In this document: in pieces, positions 30,622 through 42,334 of the stretch
Layout of the letters: each line of letters opens with the position of its first letter
Position numbering within the stretch: position 1 is the first letter of the stretch
Made by a program: the position numbers and the translations under genes
From: Erpobdella octoculata
Taxonomy: Eukaryota; Annelida; Clitellata; Hirudinida; Erpobdellidae
NCBI GenBank assembly: GCA_963978895.1
Contig: OZ022240.1
Span: 43,002,768-43,066,767 of the forward strand
Length of the DNA: 64,000 nt
Direction of reading: 5' to 3'
Notes under the pieces: generated by a model
The model's input: the letters and a program-made list of their open reading frames with translations, nothing else
Databases searched by the model: none
What the model was told of the DNA's origin: nothing

Positions 30622-32900
30622 TTATATTTGAAAAACATTCAATAAACAATTTTTTTTACCAACACCAATCACCAAACCACGATTTGTCGATGATTCAATA
30701 CCAAAACATGAAATTTCACATTGGGCATCAAAAGAATTCAAGTAATTCAAATCAAAATCAAAAACATGAATTTTTTTTCCAAGCCAATCAGTTATGAATA
30801 ATTTGGAATTGTGATCAGTTGTCACTGCATTTAGCTTAATTGCGTTCGGTAATAATAATGGATCAATATCTTTAATGATATTTCCATTGCAGTTGATTAA
30901 ATAAAGTTTGTCACGACATGATATTGCAAAATTTTCTTTCAAACGATCAACACTTAAATATTGATAACCACTAGAATAATTTTCTGGTAATTTAGAGAGA
31001 AATTTTATTCCATCTTCTAGTGTAATTTCAAATAATTTTTTGTCTTTAAAAACGTACAAGTTTTTTTCCGTTGAATAAAAACGTTCTGATCCATCAAATT
31101 TATGCTTTATTGTTTTTTTCCAATCAGGACTGTTTTTCTGTTTTTCGAGATTGTATATTTCTAATTTTGAAGATTTTAGAACACATACAAAATTGTTATA
31201 TAAATAAAACTGGAATTTAGGAAATTTAAATTCAATTGAAAAAAGGAAACCATATGATTTGTTGCAATAAACATCAATTCTAAAAATATCTACACAATTA
31301 TGGCCAGTATATAATTTTGTTTTGCTAATTGAAAACTTGCTGAAGTGATTGTTTATTTCTTTTGTTAGTATAAGTTTTGGTTGAATTATTCTTCCAATTG
31401 AAATTTGTGAGAAAAAAATTTCTTCGTGCAGTTGAATTGGTTCAAAAAATTTAATTACCGTTTCACTCAAATATTCGGAATATTTCTGTTTTGTTTCTTT
31501 AACAAATTTTCCAACATCATCATCTAACACTTTAAAAACATCATTCAACAAATTATTTTCAATCAGTTCAATAAATTTGAAAAGATTACAATGCTGGAAC
31601 CAATTTTCATATCCATTCCATTTTTCTTTTATTTTATCTTTAAGTTGTAATACCTCGTTTTCATGCAAATATAATTGTTTTTCAATTTCATTGCATTTTT
31701 CAGTAATTATTCTTTCATAATCACTTTTGTACAAATCAATATTTTTGATGATTTGGTTTTTAACATCGTCAAAATTTTTTTGAAATTCTTTTTTGAAATT
31801 TTCAGATTTAAAAGCAACAGTAAACCTTTGTTTTCCAATTGCTTTCAAAATATTTTTTATGATAACTAAGTTGTAGTCCAATTTAGATTGTTTTTTTAAT
31901 ACCTTTTCTACAAATTCTTTTTTAATTTCATAAAACGTTTTGAGTGGGCAAAATAAATGATTAAGAAATTTTTCACAGTCAACCCATGTCTGACAAGGTT
32001 TGCAATATGATGTATTTATGTTATCTTCATGTAAATTCATATTTATCAAAACATGTTTCATTGTAGCTGGATTTTTCTTATGACCAGTTTTACATGATGT
32101 ACACAAATACAATTTGCAATCAAAACACAAAGAAATAATTATCTTTTTACGCAAACAACTCCCACAATGTACATCAAATTCTTTTTCAAAAACAATGTTA
32201 CGAGGTGGTAAATCGTAATCTTCATTTTCTTCATATTTAAATTTCAGGTCTGGTATTATAATTTCAGTCGAGAAAAGTTTTGTATTTAATATATTTGGTT
32301 CAAAAGTAAGGTTCAAATTTTCTTTGAAACATTCGGAAAACAAACTATGGATTTGGGATGAAAAATTATTATTATCTACGTACATTTTTCTTTTTCTAAT
32401 TTCAGGAATTATAGTTGAATCACAACGTTTAACTACTAATTGACATTTTTCATTTCTTTCTTCTATTTCTTTCAATAACTTTAAAACATTTTTCAGATGC
32501 ATATTTAACGTTTCTTCAATTTTAAACCATTTCTCATAAATTTCAGTATTGATCTTTTTCTCACATGAATCAATATGTTTAATAAATTTGTTCTTTACTT
32601 CTTCACAATGCTGTTGAATTTGATTTTTCAAATTTTTAGCTTCTTTAGCAGCATTCAGTTTTTGTTCATTTATTGCATGCAGTTGATGCATTATGACATC
32701 TAAGTTGAGAATGTTTGCATATATTCCTGACATGATTTTGTTATTTCTTTTTTTTCAGTTGAAGTTATTTCTGTTAAAACGTGTTTGTATATTGTTGGAA
32801 TTTTCTGATGAAAAATCAAACACGGTTAACACAAATTAATTTGGCAATTTAAGCATTTAGATTTAGATACTGTTTTCAAACAAATTCCACATTTTCCCAT
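30622..32900 (-). pseudogene. Family B two-B-box TRIM-like gene, N-terminus damaged (SD-1 copy 1)
   Basis: The open frame from 32733 to 30622 (703 aa) has a coiled coil, a central B-box (HCGSC ... CFDCKLYLCTSC ... GH), a C-C-H-C module (YCKPCQTWV ... LNHLFC), a second coiled coil and a full propeller ending CLLNVFQI. Upstream, the minus strand still encodes MGKCGICLKTVS and the rest of the first B-box from ATG at 32900, but a TAA (near 32826) replaces the Ser codon present in the 45932-48262 copy, and the reading frame shifts before the downstream ORF. A protein from the internal Met at 32733 would lack the first B-box. Thus either a pseudogene or an N-terminally shortened variant. Confidence 0.8.
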
Positions 32901-33236
32901 GTTTTGTTTTGATGAAAAATCACCTACAATGACCATTATCATATTTAGTTATAATGTTGTTTAAGTCAAATAAATGTAAAAGGTGGCTAAACTGATTTCA
33001 AACTGCGAGCCAGTTCCAAGCCTGGCTAAAGGAAAAACAACAGTTGAAAAATCAAATTAGAATTCATGACAGGAAGTACTTAGGTGTTTCCTCCATACAT
33101 CTATTTAAATCTCAAAACACCAAGTATAGAGGACTATAAACTATTATGAAAAAACTCACGTTTAGTTTCATAAAGTAAATAACACAAGCTGTTTAAAACA
33201 TTTGCAACAAAAATAAAACTCAATGCAATCGTTTAC
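32901..33236. other. Upstream flank of the family B gene, SD-1 copy 1
   Basis: Matches 48263-48540 except for an extra 58 bp or so near 32985-33045 ('ctaaactgatttcaaactgc'...). No gene. Confidence 0.6.
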
Positions 33237-33665
33237 GTGTTGAACATGGTAAATTACTCAATTTTGACAAACAAAATGACTTTTATTGAAAATGCCTTGC
33301 ATTTATATATGGACGACATCGTACCACCTGGTTTTTCAGTCATTCATCAACATCGCGTATCATCAAACGCCTCAAGAGGTACCAGTCTTGCTCTCATTCT
33401 CCACAATCACTTTCATTTTAAACTATTAAACATCTTTTACTACTATTGGTTTCGGACATTTAGTTATTTAGGTTACCAATGTAACGCATCATTTCATCAT
33501 CGTCATTGTATATCGCCCTCCTGGGCCTCTAAGCCGTTTTGCTGACGACCTCACACTACTTCTCGAACCCCATTCTACTAAAAGGCTATATTTGTGCGGT
33601 GATGTGAACACCACCCTCCATCAATAGTAACATCGCCGGTTTTCTGGACGATAACCTTAAGGCAA
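33237..33665 (+). pseudogene. LINE apurinic-type endonuclease relic
   Basis: Frames on the plus strand give IVPPGFSVIHQHR then RGTSLALI (the endonuclease GY-xxHxPR-RGGG-AL region) and, after a shift, YRPPGPLSRFADDLTLLLE and LYLCGDVNT, the GDxN motif of APE-like endonucleases in CR1/L2-type LINEs. In-frame stops and frameshifts kill it. Duplicated in SD-1 copy 2 (48540-49170) and, in part, just downstream at 34613-34890. Confidence 0.75.
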
Positions 33666-34612
33666 TCAGTATTTTCAGGATAACATCATTTATCAACAAT
33701 GAGCTCACAAGACTCCTGGTCGAAACCGCGCCCTACAAAAGACAGAGCTATCAATACGTGTATATTAAAAAAATAAAGAAAAAACGCTTGTCTAAAAATA
33801 AAACAAACAATTTAAAAATAGTATTTAAGTGGACGTATTAAATTTATATATATATTAATTCAGGAGAAAATTTTAATCTATGCATTTCCCCTTAAAAATA
33901 ACCTAATTACACCTTAGCAATAATTGAGTCTTAAAACACCTGGTGTAAAGGACTATAAACTTTTGTAAAAAAATAAAAAAAAAACCTTAGCAATAAATCG
34001 GGAAAGCGACCGGGACCGGTAAAATGACCGGGGGCGTGAAAGCGACAGGAACCGGGAAGGCGACCGGGAAAGCGAAAATTTGTTTTCAATACATTATGCA
34101 GTTTTGTAGATGAAAAAATAAAACAATAAAATTCTTACTTTTGATAAATAAGCAAGAAAAACGGTTGTTTAGGCAATTTAAAAAATAACAATCAAGCAAT
34201 AATCAAATAAAACATTTAATTGTGAACAAAACTTAACAAACAAAATAATTATTTAATTAGCACTGATAGTATAATCTTCCAACTTCCTGCAAGCTTCTTC
34301 ATAGACAGCTTATACAAGGAAGTCATGTTTTACGTCATGTTCTTGTGCAAGCTAGTAGAACCTGGGCTTCAAACTCTTTAAAACATTAACAGCTATGAAT
34401 AAACGTTTCAAAAAGAATTGCTTATTGCATTGTATCGGTATTTTGTTGAAGCGTAGTCTCTTATGCAAATAGCTATCGTGCACATATGTTCTTCAGTGGG
34501 CCAGGTATTAAGTTCTACCAGACTGGCAGAATACGCTTGGAGAGCTATTATTTAGTAATATAATCTTTATTTTTCGATTAACAAAAAGCAAAGATTTTTT
34601 GACAAGTTTCTG
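33666..34612 (+). repeat. Extra segment between duplicated endonuclease relics
   Basis: Contains a G/A-rich degenerate array of GGGAAAGCGACC words (34005-34075) and, from about 34075 to 34610, a diverged copy of 36170-36640. The order suggests a local tandem duplication of the unit 33360-36640 in which the first copy lost its middle. SD-1 copy 2 has a single unit. Confidence 0.65.
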
Positions 34613-35100
34613 ATCTCCTTGCTCTCATTCACCACAATCACTTTCATTTTAAACTATTAAACATCTTTTACTACTATTGGTTTCGGACATTTAGTTATTT
34701 AGGTTACCAATGTAACGCATCATTTCATCATCGTCATTGTATATCGCCCTCCTGGGCCTCTAAGCCGTTTCGCTGACGACCTCACACTACTTCTCGAACC
34801 CCATTCTACTAAAAGGCCATATTTGTGTGGTGATGTGAACATCATCCTCCATCAATAGTAACATCGCCGGTTTTCTGGACGAATTCAACATGATTCAACA
34901 TATTAGCGCCATTACTTATGTGAAAGAAAACTCTCTTGATATTTTGACAACACCCAACTTTCACTCAATTACCGGTTTCATGATTGCCATTTATCCCTCT
35001 CATTTCACGTTTGATCATTGTCTAATTTTTCTGTTATTATCTTATCAAATCCTGAACAAGTTTTTAGTTCTATTTCTCATTGATATCTTAAATGAATAGG
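34613..35100 (+). pseudogene. LINE endonuclease relic, second local copy
   Basis: Repeats the YRPPGPLSRF ... LCGDVN segment and continues with RRFLDEFNMIQHIS, TYVKENSLDILTT and a weak DHC equivalent of the SDH motif, in the order expected for APE-type LINE endonucleases. Two stops after the GDVN region confirm decay. Confidence 0.75.
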
Positions 35101-35330
35101 CTGAGGCGATTTCAACCACAGCCTACCATAATCTAAAATCCTTGATATTGACGGCTTTTCTAACGATCAATACGCTAATCTAATAAACATCACTAAAATC
35201 TTTTATAGACATTAACCTCTTAAATTGGAAACAATCAGGAAATGTGTCACCCATCACGTCAATGTTTTCTCCAACGCAGCTCTCTTAGCCACGAAACACC
35301 AAGTACTCTGCTTCTTTAGATTCTAAAGAC
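35101..35330 (+). other. Probable continuation of the LINE relic
   Basis: A frame with 'AYHNLKSL' resembles the segment following the endonuclease in CR1-like ORF2 ('rkLKSID'); stops throughout. Confidence 0.35.
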
Positions 35331-35334
35331 AAAA

Positions 35335-35543
35335 ATGATTACAGCAAAGCAATGATTTCAACAAAGCATGCTATTCTAGCGTTCTGTGCCGAATCAATCA
35401 TAGCAACACTTTCTGACTTTCTGGGTATGAAAAATCTTGCAGTCTCTGGCGCTCTCTCAACAACCCCCTCCACGGCCAAAAAAGCAGACAGTTTCTTTTT
35501 AAATAATTTATGCAAATTAAATATGACTTTTGTTACGCAATAA
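35335..35543 (+). pseudogene. Unrecognised ORF, conserved with 49285-49605
   Basis: The frame DKNDYSKAMISTKHAIL, ESIIATLSDFLGMKNLAVSG and STAKKADSFFLNNLCKLN is open in both SD-1 copies with few differences; the copy at 49285 opens 50 residues earlier, where this one has an indel. It lies after LINE endonuclease relics in the same orientation. I do not recognise the family. The antisense frame at 35339-35572 is also open and equally conserved, so strand choice is uncertain. Confidence 0.3.
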
Positions 35544-35599
35544 CTTTTTATGTCTGTACATAGGTATAGCATTGCTGGTCTAGGATGAGATTGGTGGTC

Positions 35600-36700
35600 A
35601 TAAATGTTTGTATTGTGAATTGTTCTACTAATATTTGAAAATTAAATCAATGATCATAACAATTAGTCCAGCCGATTTTGAGTTATAAATGACAACACTA
35701 AATTGGACAGTACAACATATTGGTATAAACCTATTTTATTCACTTCGTGCCAAAATATTTGGCTAATTGTTCCAATGTATGTTTGAAACATATTGTATAC
35801 AATTAGTGTTTTGCTTTTAAAATAATAAAATTTCTTTGATAGGTACAGAAACTGGGGTTGTATGTTAAAACTTTTATTATTTTGATAAGAATAACATAAA
35901 GTTTACAATTTTTAGCGAATTTAGTTTTTGTACCGATTTTCATCTTTTGATGAAGAAAATTGAATTTTCGTGTTACTAATTATAATTTTATTGCGTTTTT
36001 TCCCGCCTATATGGTGTATTTGCTCCTCCCTTTCGAAGTTTTGCTGAATGACGCCACTGTCTACATGATGACATTTTTGAGATGTCACACAAAAATCACT
36101 TTTTATTTTATTATCACCAAAAAACCGGACCGACACATGGAGCTCACAAATTAAAACATCCGGTGAAAATAACTACAATTTGTTTTCAATACATTTTATA
36201 GTTTTGTAGATCAAAAAATGAAACATAAAAATTCTTACTTTCAACAAATAAGCAAGAAATACGGTTCTTCAGGCAATTTTTTAAAATATCGGTCGAGAAA
36301 AAATCAAATTAGTTATTTAATTGCGAACAAAATTTAACTAACGAAATAGTTATTTAATTGGCACAGAAAATATAATCTTGCCTCCACATTCCACATACAA
36401 GATTCTTTATAGACAGCTTATACAAGGAAGTCATGGGTGTCTTTATTATTGTTCTTGTGCTAGCTAGTAGTTCTTGCTGCTATAATCTATTTGAAACATA
36501 AACAGCTATGAATAAAAGTTTCAAAAAGAACTGCTCATGGTGTTGTATCAGAATTGTGTTCAAGCGTTGTTTCTTATTCACATAGATATCGTGCATTATT
36601 TTTTTTACATAAAACCTGTATTAGCATAACAATACAAACCTATACAATATAACTCCTTCTATTTTATGTTCTGCCTTTTACTATCTTTTCGTTGCCAACT
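35600..36700. repeat. Gene-free part of SD-1, copy 1
   Basis: Matches 49630-50660 and 50940-51020; copy 2 has about 285 bp extra (50655-50940). The frames at 35921-36136 and 35960-36154 are not conserved as proteins between copies. Confidence 0.7.
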
Positions 36701-36712
36701 TCCTGATTCATT

Positions 36713-36967
36713 GCCGGGGCAATAAGCGGTAAAATTACTACTGAGCCGACGGTGTTGCCAAAACAATTGATTTTTCAATCAATTGATTAAGATGTACATA
36801 TTTTCTAAAGGTTTAGGGATAGGGATAGGGTAAGGGGTAGGGTTAGGGGTAGGGTTATGGTTAGGTTTGGGGTTAGGGTTTAATTTTAGGAAGACTTATG
36901 GCGCGACTGCCGGCTCAGTAGCAATTTTACCGATTATTTCTACGGCTAACCGCCGGGGCAATAGCAG
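36713..36967. mobile_element. MITE-like element enclosing a telomere-like tract
   Basis: Inverted arms: left 'aataagcggtaaaattacta' (36721-36740, extended to 36750) and right 'agtagcaattttaccgatta' (about 36917-36936), reverse complements with about three mismatches over 30 bp. Both ends carry 'gccggggcaata' or its complement. A related single right arm lies at 53745-53800. The centre is a degenerate TTAGGG tract. No transposase. Confidence 0.6.
36811..36880 (+). repeat. Degenerate (TTAGGG)n-like tract
   Basis: About 70 bp of TTAGGG/TAGGG/GGGATA variants ('tagggttaggggtagggtta'). It lies inside the MITE-like element, so it is an interstitial tract, not a chromosome end. Confidence 0.85.
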
Positions 36968-36974
36968 TGACCAC

Positions 36975-38480
36975 TCAATAGCAGGCCTTAGCAGGCTTAA
37001 CCCATTGTTCGAGCTAAGCCAATATCAAGGCAAAATTGCTCGACCAAAGCCACGTAATCATCAGTGCTTGTAAACAAAAATGTTCACTTTAAACAAATTG
37101 CCGCTGACGATACGCCCGATACAACAAGATTTAGTCAGGGCGTGTTGTTAAATTGATCGCGCTAATGACTCCTGGTGTTAACCCCAGTAGCGGTAAGAAG
37201 TCTTGAGCCTGGACCAATAAGAGCAAAGCGGTGTCAAATGAATCCGATGTCAAACCTTAATAATTTCATTCATTTTATTTTATTTTATTTATCATTTTAA
37301 TTTTACAAAAATATTTTAAGTTTAATATATAATCTATACATTTTTTTTAATTCGGTTAATTGTTTAATGATCTCTCGAGCTTCTCAACGTCTTCGGACAT
37401 CCCATGGACATCCGGACAAGTGAAAATTAATAAAATAATATAAAAATAAAACTTCCGCAACTTTATCGGAACCTAATCTTTATTGCCAGCTGTTTACACT
37501 AGACCTCCCACATGATCTGCGGTGTTGCCATTGCTTCAACGCCTATTTGATCATTAGCAACGACATACAATAATTTTGTAAGATTAAAAAACTAAATAAA
37601 ATAAAACAAATTAAATTAAGTTATTCAGGTTTGTCACATTTGAGGTTGAGTAACAATTTCATATGAAGGAAAGAAGCTGTTTAATTGTTCGTCAGTCAGT
37701 CAATGATTCGTTTTGTTACTATAAAGTTTGGACGTCAATATTAAATATTAAAAACAGCTGTACTGTATTGTAAACCACTAAAGCAGAACATTATACACGA
37801 TTATTCTCATAATTTATATTAGAAGCTGCCTAGTCCTTTGAATAGTCTGTGGCAGCTTACTCACAAACGTTTACTGGCTGGTGCAAGAAGTAAAAGTTTA
37901 GACAAATGATATTTTTAATAAACTGAAATAAGCAATATTGTGTTTGAAAGACGTAACTTGGTTTTAATCCCAACAAAATATTGATTTGGTTAGTTGATTT
38001 CATTTAGGGTTAAGAAACTGTTCAATAAATTATATAGGGATTGATAGTTTCTTAAAAAATGAAAATTTTGCAATAATTAAATAATTGTTTGAATAATTGA
38101 AAAAAAGTATTACCTGGCGTTTTTAGAGGTTTTTTCTCTCTCGCTCCCCTTTCTTCTGCTTGCTTTCCAGCTCCTTCTTGGTTTCTTGTCCCTGTTTGCT
38201 TGTTCTACCGTTCACGCTTCCACTCTTTTATTTAATTGTATTTATTTATTTTCGTTGTAAACATAGATAATTATTATTTTAAATTTATAACTTTAATGGA
38301 ATGCATTGTCATAAGAAACGAGCATATATTTAAAACTGCAGCTCAATTGGATAACGAGAATTTAGTTAATTTTTTCTTTCAAGGTTTGCAAACATTCAAG
38401 CAAACCAAAGCGTCGGAAAAGTTAATTTAAGGAATATAACAAAAAACCTTAAAACTAGGTTTTTTCTCAAATTTCTTTCA
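36975..38480 (+). repeat. R1 copy with 5' extension, duplicate of 11815-13260
   Basis: Same order of landmarks as 11815-13260, with the full R1 tail as in 1455-2880. The frames at 36867-37073 and 38236-38430 have no support. Confidence 0.75.
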
Positions 38481-38489
38481 TTTCCGGAC

Positions 38490-38955
38490 TTGCCCGGGTA
38501 CCCGCACTGTCCTGAGTTTTAGAAGTTTTTCTATCCTTTTTCTCTTATTCCCGCTTGGTCTCCCGCTCCCTGTTGCTTTCCCGTACTCGCTTGTTCTCCC
38601 GTTCCCGTTTCTAGTTGCTTTCCCGATCCGGCTTGCTCTTCCGTTACCGATTGCTTTCCTGCTCCCGTTCGGTTTCTTGATCCTTATCGTTCGCTCACTT
38701 TTTTCTCCCTATCCAGCTCGCTCTTCAGTTCCCGGCTGCTTTTCCGATACCGCTTGGTTTCCTGTTCCTGCTCATTTTCCAGTTTCCGCTCGCTTTCTTA
38801 TTCACGTTTTATTCGCTTTCTAGCTCCCGCTCACTTTGTGACTGATCTCAATTTATTTTCACACAATCCTTTTTCTAGTGGCTATCATTAATGTGTTACA
38901 ATCGTTTGAATGGTGTAGCAATGCATAAAGGACATACACACAGACTGTCATTTTT
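38490..38955 (+). repeat. C/T-rich degenerate minisatellite and shared upstream flank
   Basis: Begins 'cccgggtacccgcactgtcc', an altered form of the Helitron-like terminus before 14470, then the CCCGCTCCCG/TTGCTTTCCCG array. From about 38690 on it matches 22930-23180, the left end of SD-1. Confidence 0.65.
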
Positions 38956-39047
38956 ATATATAAAAATTTGAAAATGAGTTTTTTGTGTGAAAAATATTGT
39001 TTTTATGATTTGTTTGCTTTTTAGCCTTTTTGAAAGTGAATTTTTTT

Positions 39048-39091
39048 TATAAAAATTAATTGTTTTATAATTCAATTTAGCAATCTTAAAA
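39048..39091 (+). promoter_or_regulatory. Conserved leader of family A genes (type 1)
   Basis: Same 45-bp leader as before 4467 and 23320. Confidence 0.4.
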
Positions 39092-40872
39092 ATGGAAAAT
39101 TATTCAAGTTTTGTAAAGTGTTTCATCTGTTCAGAAGAAATTAAAGATGCTCGGATGCTTCCATGTTTGCACAGTTTCTGTTTTGAATGTCTTAAAAGAA
39201 AATTTATTGGAAAATTGTCAAACAAAGAAATCAAATTAAATTGTCCAAAATGTGAAATTTGTTTTGAACAATCTGAAGGAGTTTAGAAAATTTAAAGAAA
39301 AATGAATTTATTGAACGTCTTACTGGAACGAATAAAATATTCTGTGGATCTTGCTTAAAAGAAGAAGTTACCAGTTTCTGCTTAGAGTGCAAGTTGTATT
39401 TGTGTTCATCATGTATATCTGCACATAGAAGAATTCCTTCAACAAAAAATCATGTCTTAGCAAAAATTAATTCCATGGCCAAAGAAGATCTTGAAGCATC
39501 ATATTGCAAATCTTGTCAGAAATGGGTTGATTCAGAAAAACCTTTTGATCATGAATCTTGCATCTTGACAACTTTTGCAGAATTTAAAATAACTTTTCAC
39601 AAAAATTTGGAACAGGAAATAATAAAAAACTACAACAGCATAGAAACTCTGAAAACAAATTTAAATGCAATTAATATACAGAAACTCTCTGTTGAAAATG
39701 AAACTAAAAAATTGAAAAAACAAATTCAAGAACATTGCAAAGATCTTAAAGTTGAATTTATCAATTTTATTAATTTATGTCAAAATGACTCCAATGCAAT
39801 TATTGATAGAAAAAACAATGAAATTGTTCAAAATTTAAATTTATATTCAGAAGAATTGGTAAAATTGAAGACAGAACTTGAAGAAAAAATTGAAAAATAT
39901 GAAAAATGGTCTCACAAATTTAATCCACTAAATCTTATTGAAGCAATTGAAAATGATAATGTTAAATTGTTAGATGAAAATGAAAATAATTCAAAAAAAA
40001 ATTATGAATTGATTTTAAAGTGCTTTAATGAAAAGTTGAATCTTGTTTTTAAACCAAAACCGTTGGATACAAAGTTTCATTCCTCACAATTTTCAATAGG
40101 AACTTTAATGTCAACTAATGAAATTCAACCTGAGCTTATTAAAACGATTGCCATAACTAATATTGTTGCCAAAATATCGATTAGCCAAACAAAGGTGTAT
40201 ATCGGGATTATCAAAAATTATTCTTATAAAATTGAAGTTTATTGCAGAACAACATATGCATACCTTTTTTGCATTGATTTAAATATAAAAAACACTCACA
40301 CTAGAGAAGCCGAATTAGTTGATAATTTCTTTTGCATGTTAAATAATTCCTCACTGGATGTTTATAATCTTGAAAAACAGAAAGACAGTCCTGATTGGAA
40401 GAAAACTATAAAACTCAAGTTTAAAGGAAATGCGATTGTCGGTTCATCGGATAAGAAATTGTTTGTTTTAGAAAATAAAAAATTAATTGAAATCACATTG
40501 AATGGCGAAATTGTAGGTGTCATTGTATTCCCCGAGTATACATATTCCATTACTGGCTTGAAAAAATATCACTTTGCAATTTCAAATCATTTAGGACTTT
40601 ATTTAATAAACTGCAAAGGAGATATCATTAAACAAGTTGATTTGAAACCAGGCTTAACTGGACATAGACTGACAACAGACAACAATTGTAACTTATTTGT
40701 TGGTGACTCTTATGACAAAAATATTCATGTATATGATTTTAATTTTAATTTTGTAAAATCGTTTAATGCTCTATGTCAACCAAATGATATTTGTTTTGAT
40801 TCAACATCGAATCGTTTATTAGTGGTTGGCAAAGTAGAAAAATCTTCTATCATGAATATTTTTCAATTGTGA
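39092..40872 (+). pseudogene. Family A TRIM-like gene with a single-base deletion
   Basis: The RING is intact (C10-C54), but near 39280 the 'ggaggttt' of the paralogues reads 'ggagttt', so translation stops at TAG 39284-39286 after 64 codons. From the next Met in the original frame (39394) 492 residues are open and contain part of the B-box, the C-C-H-C module, coiled coil and a complete propeller. Apart from this base the copy looks undamaged, so it is either a very young pseudogene, a sequencing error, or a locus giving a RING-only peptide. Variable propeller segments: IGIIKNYSYK and NIKNTHTREAE. CTAG 18 bp after the stop. Confidence 0.85.
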
Positions 40873-40889
40873 TGTATATTTATTTATAA

Positions 40890-41032
40890 CTAGCTGGATT
40901 ACCCAAATTTCATAAAATCGTTTAATGCTCAATGTCAACCGACAAATATTTGTTTTGATTCAACAACGAATCGTTTATTAGTGGTTGGCGTAGAAGAACA
41001 ATTTTATATCATGAATGTTTTCCAATTGTGAT
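40890..41032 (+). pseudogene. Extra family A C-terminal scar
   Basis: Directly after the CTAG of the preceding gene, 'tttcataaaatcgtttaatg' to IMNVFQL and a stop repeats the last 40 codons of a family A gene (FIKSFNAQCQPTNICFDST ... NRLLVVGVEEQ). It is followed by its own, slightly altered tail ('aacatgctctgttacccagt'). Consistent with unequal crossing-over between 3' ends. Confidence 0.9.
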
Positions 41033-41059
41033 GTATATTTATTTATAACATGCTCTGTT

Positions 41060-41500
41060 ACCCAGTGTTATTTGGGTTTTTTTACAGGATTTTCGTTTCG
41101 TTTTTGTCCAAAAAATTGTTTATCGTGGTATAAATTATTCTCGTTTGTTGAATGCTTTTCAATTAAGACGATTAAGACTTTTTCTTTTCATTGAACTCAT
41201 TTTGCTTGGTTTTTATACTTTTATTGGTTTTATTGATTTAGTTAAAACGTGATTTAGTTCTAATTTCAAACAAATCAAAATTAATTTAATTAATAATTTA
41301 GTAATTACATTTTACAGATAATAATTAATATTATTGTTAAAAAAATTAATTGTTATGCAACTCACCTTTTAAACGGTAATAAAACACGTGTATTTGAATA
41401 ATAGTTTTTATAAATGATGGAACACTGAGAATTAATTTTATTGAGATTATTATTAGGATAAAAAAATTAAAATATGTGACCCATGATAGTCGGAAAAGTT
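41060..41500. repeat. 3' flank shared with 25140-25330 and 16540-16700
   Basis: 41060-41262 matches SD-1 copy 1; 41345-41490 instead resembles 16545-16700 and 56690-56840 (SD-2). No gene. The change of partner marks a recombination junction near 41262. Confidence 0.55.
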
Positions 41501-41775
41501 TTTAATTTCCGCAGGCCGGTCAAGGCCGTGATTTTAGCGTCTTCAGACGGGCCGGGCCAAACCTTAAGTCAAGATGGGACAGGCCAAGAATTTTCGCAAA
41601 ATTTATAGAAATTGTAGGCCTGTAAAAACGGGCCGGGCCCAAATTAAACAAACGTGCCGGCTTGCAATTTTGTCTTATAAAACGGACTGGACCGAGTTGC
41701 CGTGCAGTACTCTAGTATATGATGCACGGTTCAAAATGTCTAATTTCAAGCGAGCGAAGCCGCTCTGGTATTAAA
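41500..41775. repeat. GC-rich 'GGGCCGGGC' dispersed repeat
   Basis: Shares 'aggcctgtaaaaacg', 'gtgcagtactct' and the ending 'gcgagcgaagccgc' with 7990-8475. The 41574-41774 frame is compositional. Confidence 0.6.
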
Positions 41776-41898
41776 ATATATAAAAACACACAATAAAGAA
41801 AATAATCAAATTAAGATGGTTTATAAAGTTCAGTCTGAATTTTTCAAAAGCATTCGTGTTATTGAGAGTGAATGTCGTGAGCAAAAGTTGCCGATCGT

Positions 41899-42261
41899 GA
41901 CTACACCACTGATCTCTATAATATAACTGGATTGCGCTTAGACCTGCCTGGGAGTCGCCGCTGGTCGCCATTTTGGAACTCCATGCCTACCTATCTGATG
42001 CTATTGACGGAATCTTTTTAGAAGTTTAAAAATGCCAAATTGCGCTGCTTGTAATTGCTTTAATAGACAATATAAGGGAGCAAAACAGTCATTTCATTAA
42101 AACCCCCTAATTGTTCGTATATCATGCGACGATCGACGTAAACACGACGGCTGCATTGGTAATTGAGAGTGGTAAAATGGCGGCAGACTGGCGACAACAT
42201 TTCTATTGCAATAATGGGCTAAGCGCAATCCAGTTATATTATAGAGATCAGTGGACTACAC
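41899..42261. mobile_element. P-superfamily-like non-autonomous element with THAP relic
   Basis: A 347-bp element (41907-42253) with perfect 34-bp terminal inverted repeats beginning CACTGATCTCTATAATATAA, flanked by an 8-bp direct repeat 'gactacac' (41899-41906 and 42254-42261). Inside, ATG at 42032 starts MPNCAACNCFNR...SFH and stops at 42100, the beginning of a THAP C2CH zinc finger. THAP domains and 8-bp target duplications are features of P-element transposons. The frames at 41771-41971 and 42111-42362 overlap the terminal repeats and are not genes. Confidence 0.85.
42032..42100 (+). pseudogene. THAP zinc-finger N-terminal fragment
   Basis: Twenty-two codons matching the start of THAP domains (M-P-x-C-A-A-x-N-C-x-N-R, then FH). 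The remaining C2CH ligands and the transposase are missing. Confidence 0.6.
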
Positions 42262-42334
42262 TCACCAAACACCATCGTACGCATGCCACACGACAAAGTA
42301 GAAAACATGTTAACTCAAATTGCAGGCCAAGATT

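Noticed and set aside
36811..36880. Chromosome end
   Set aside because: The tract is short, degenerate and lies within an inverted-repeat element with duplicated sequence on both sides.
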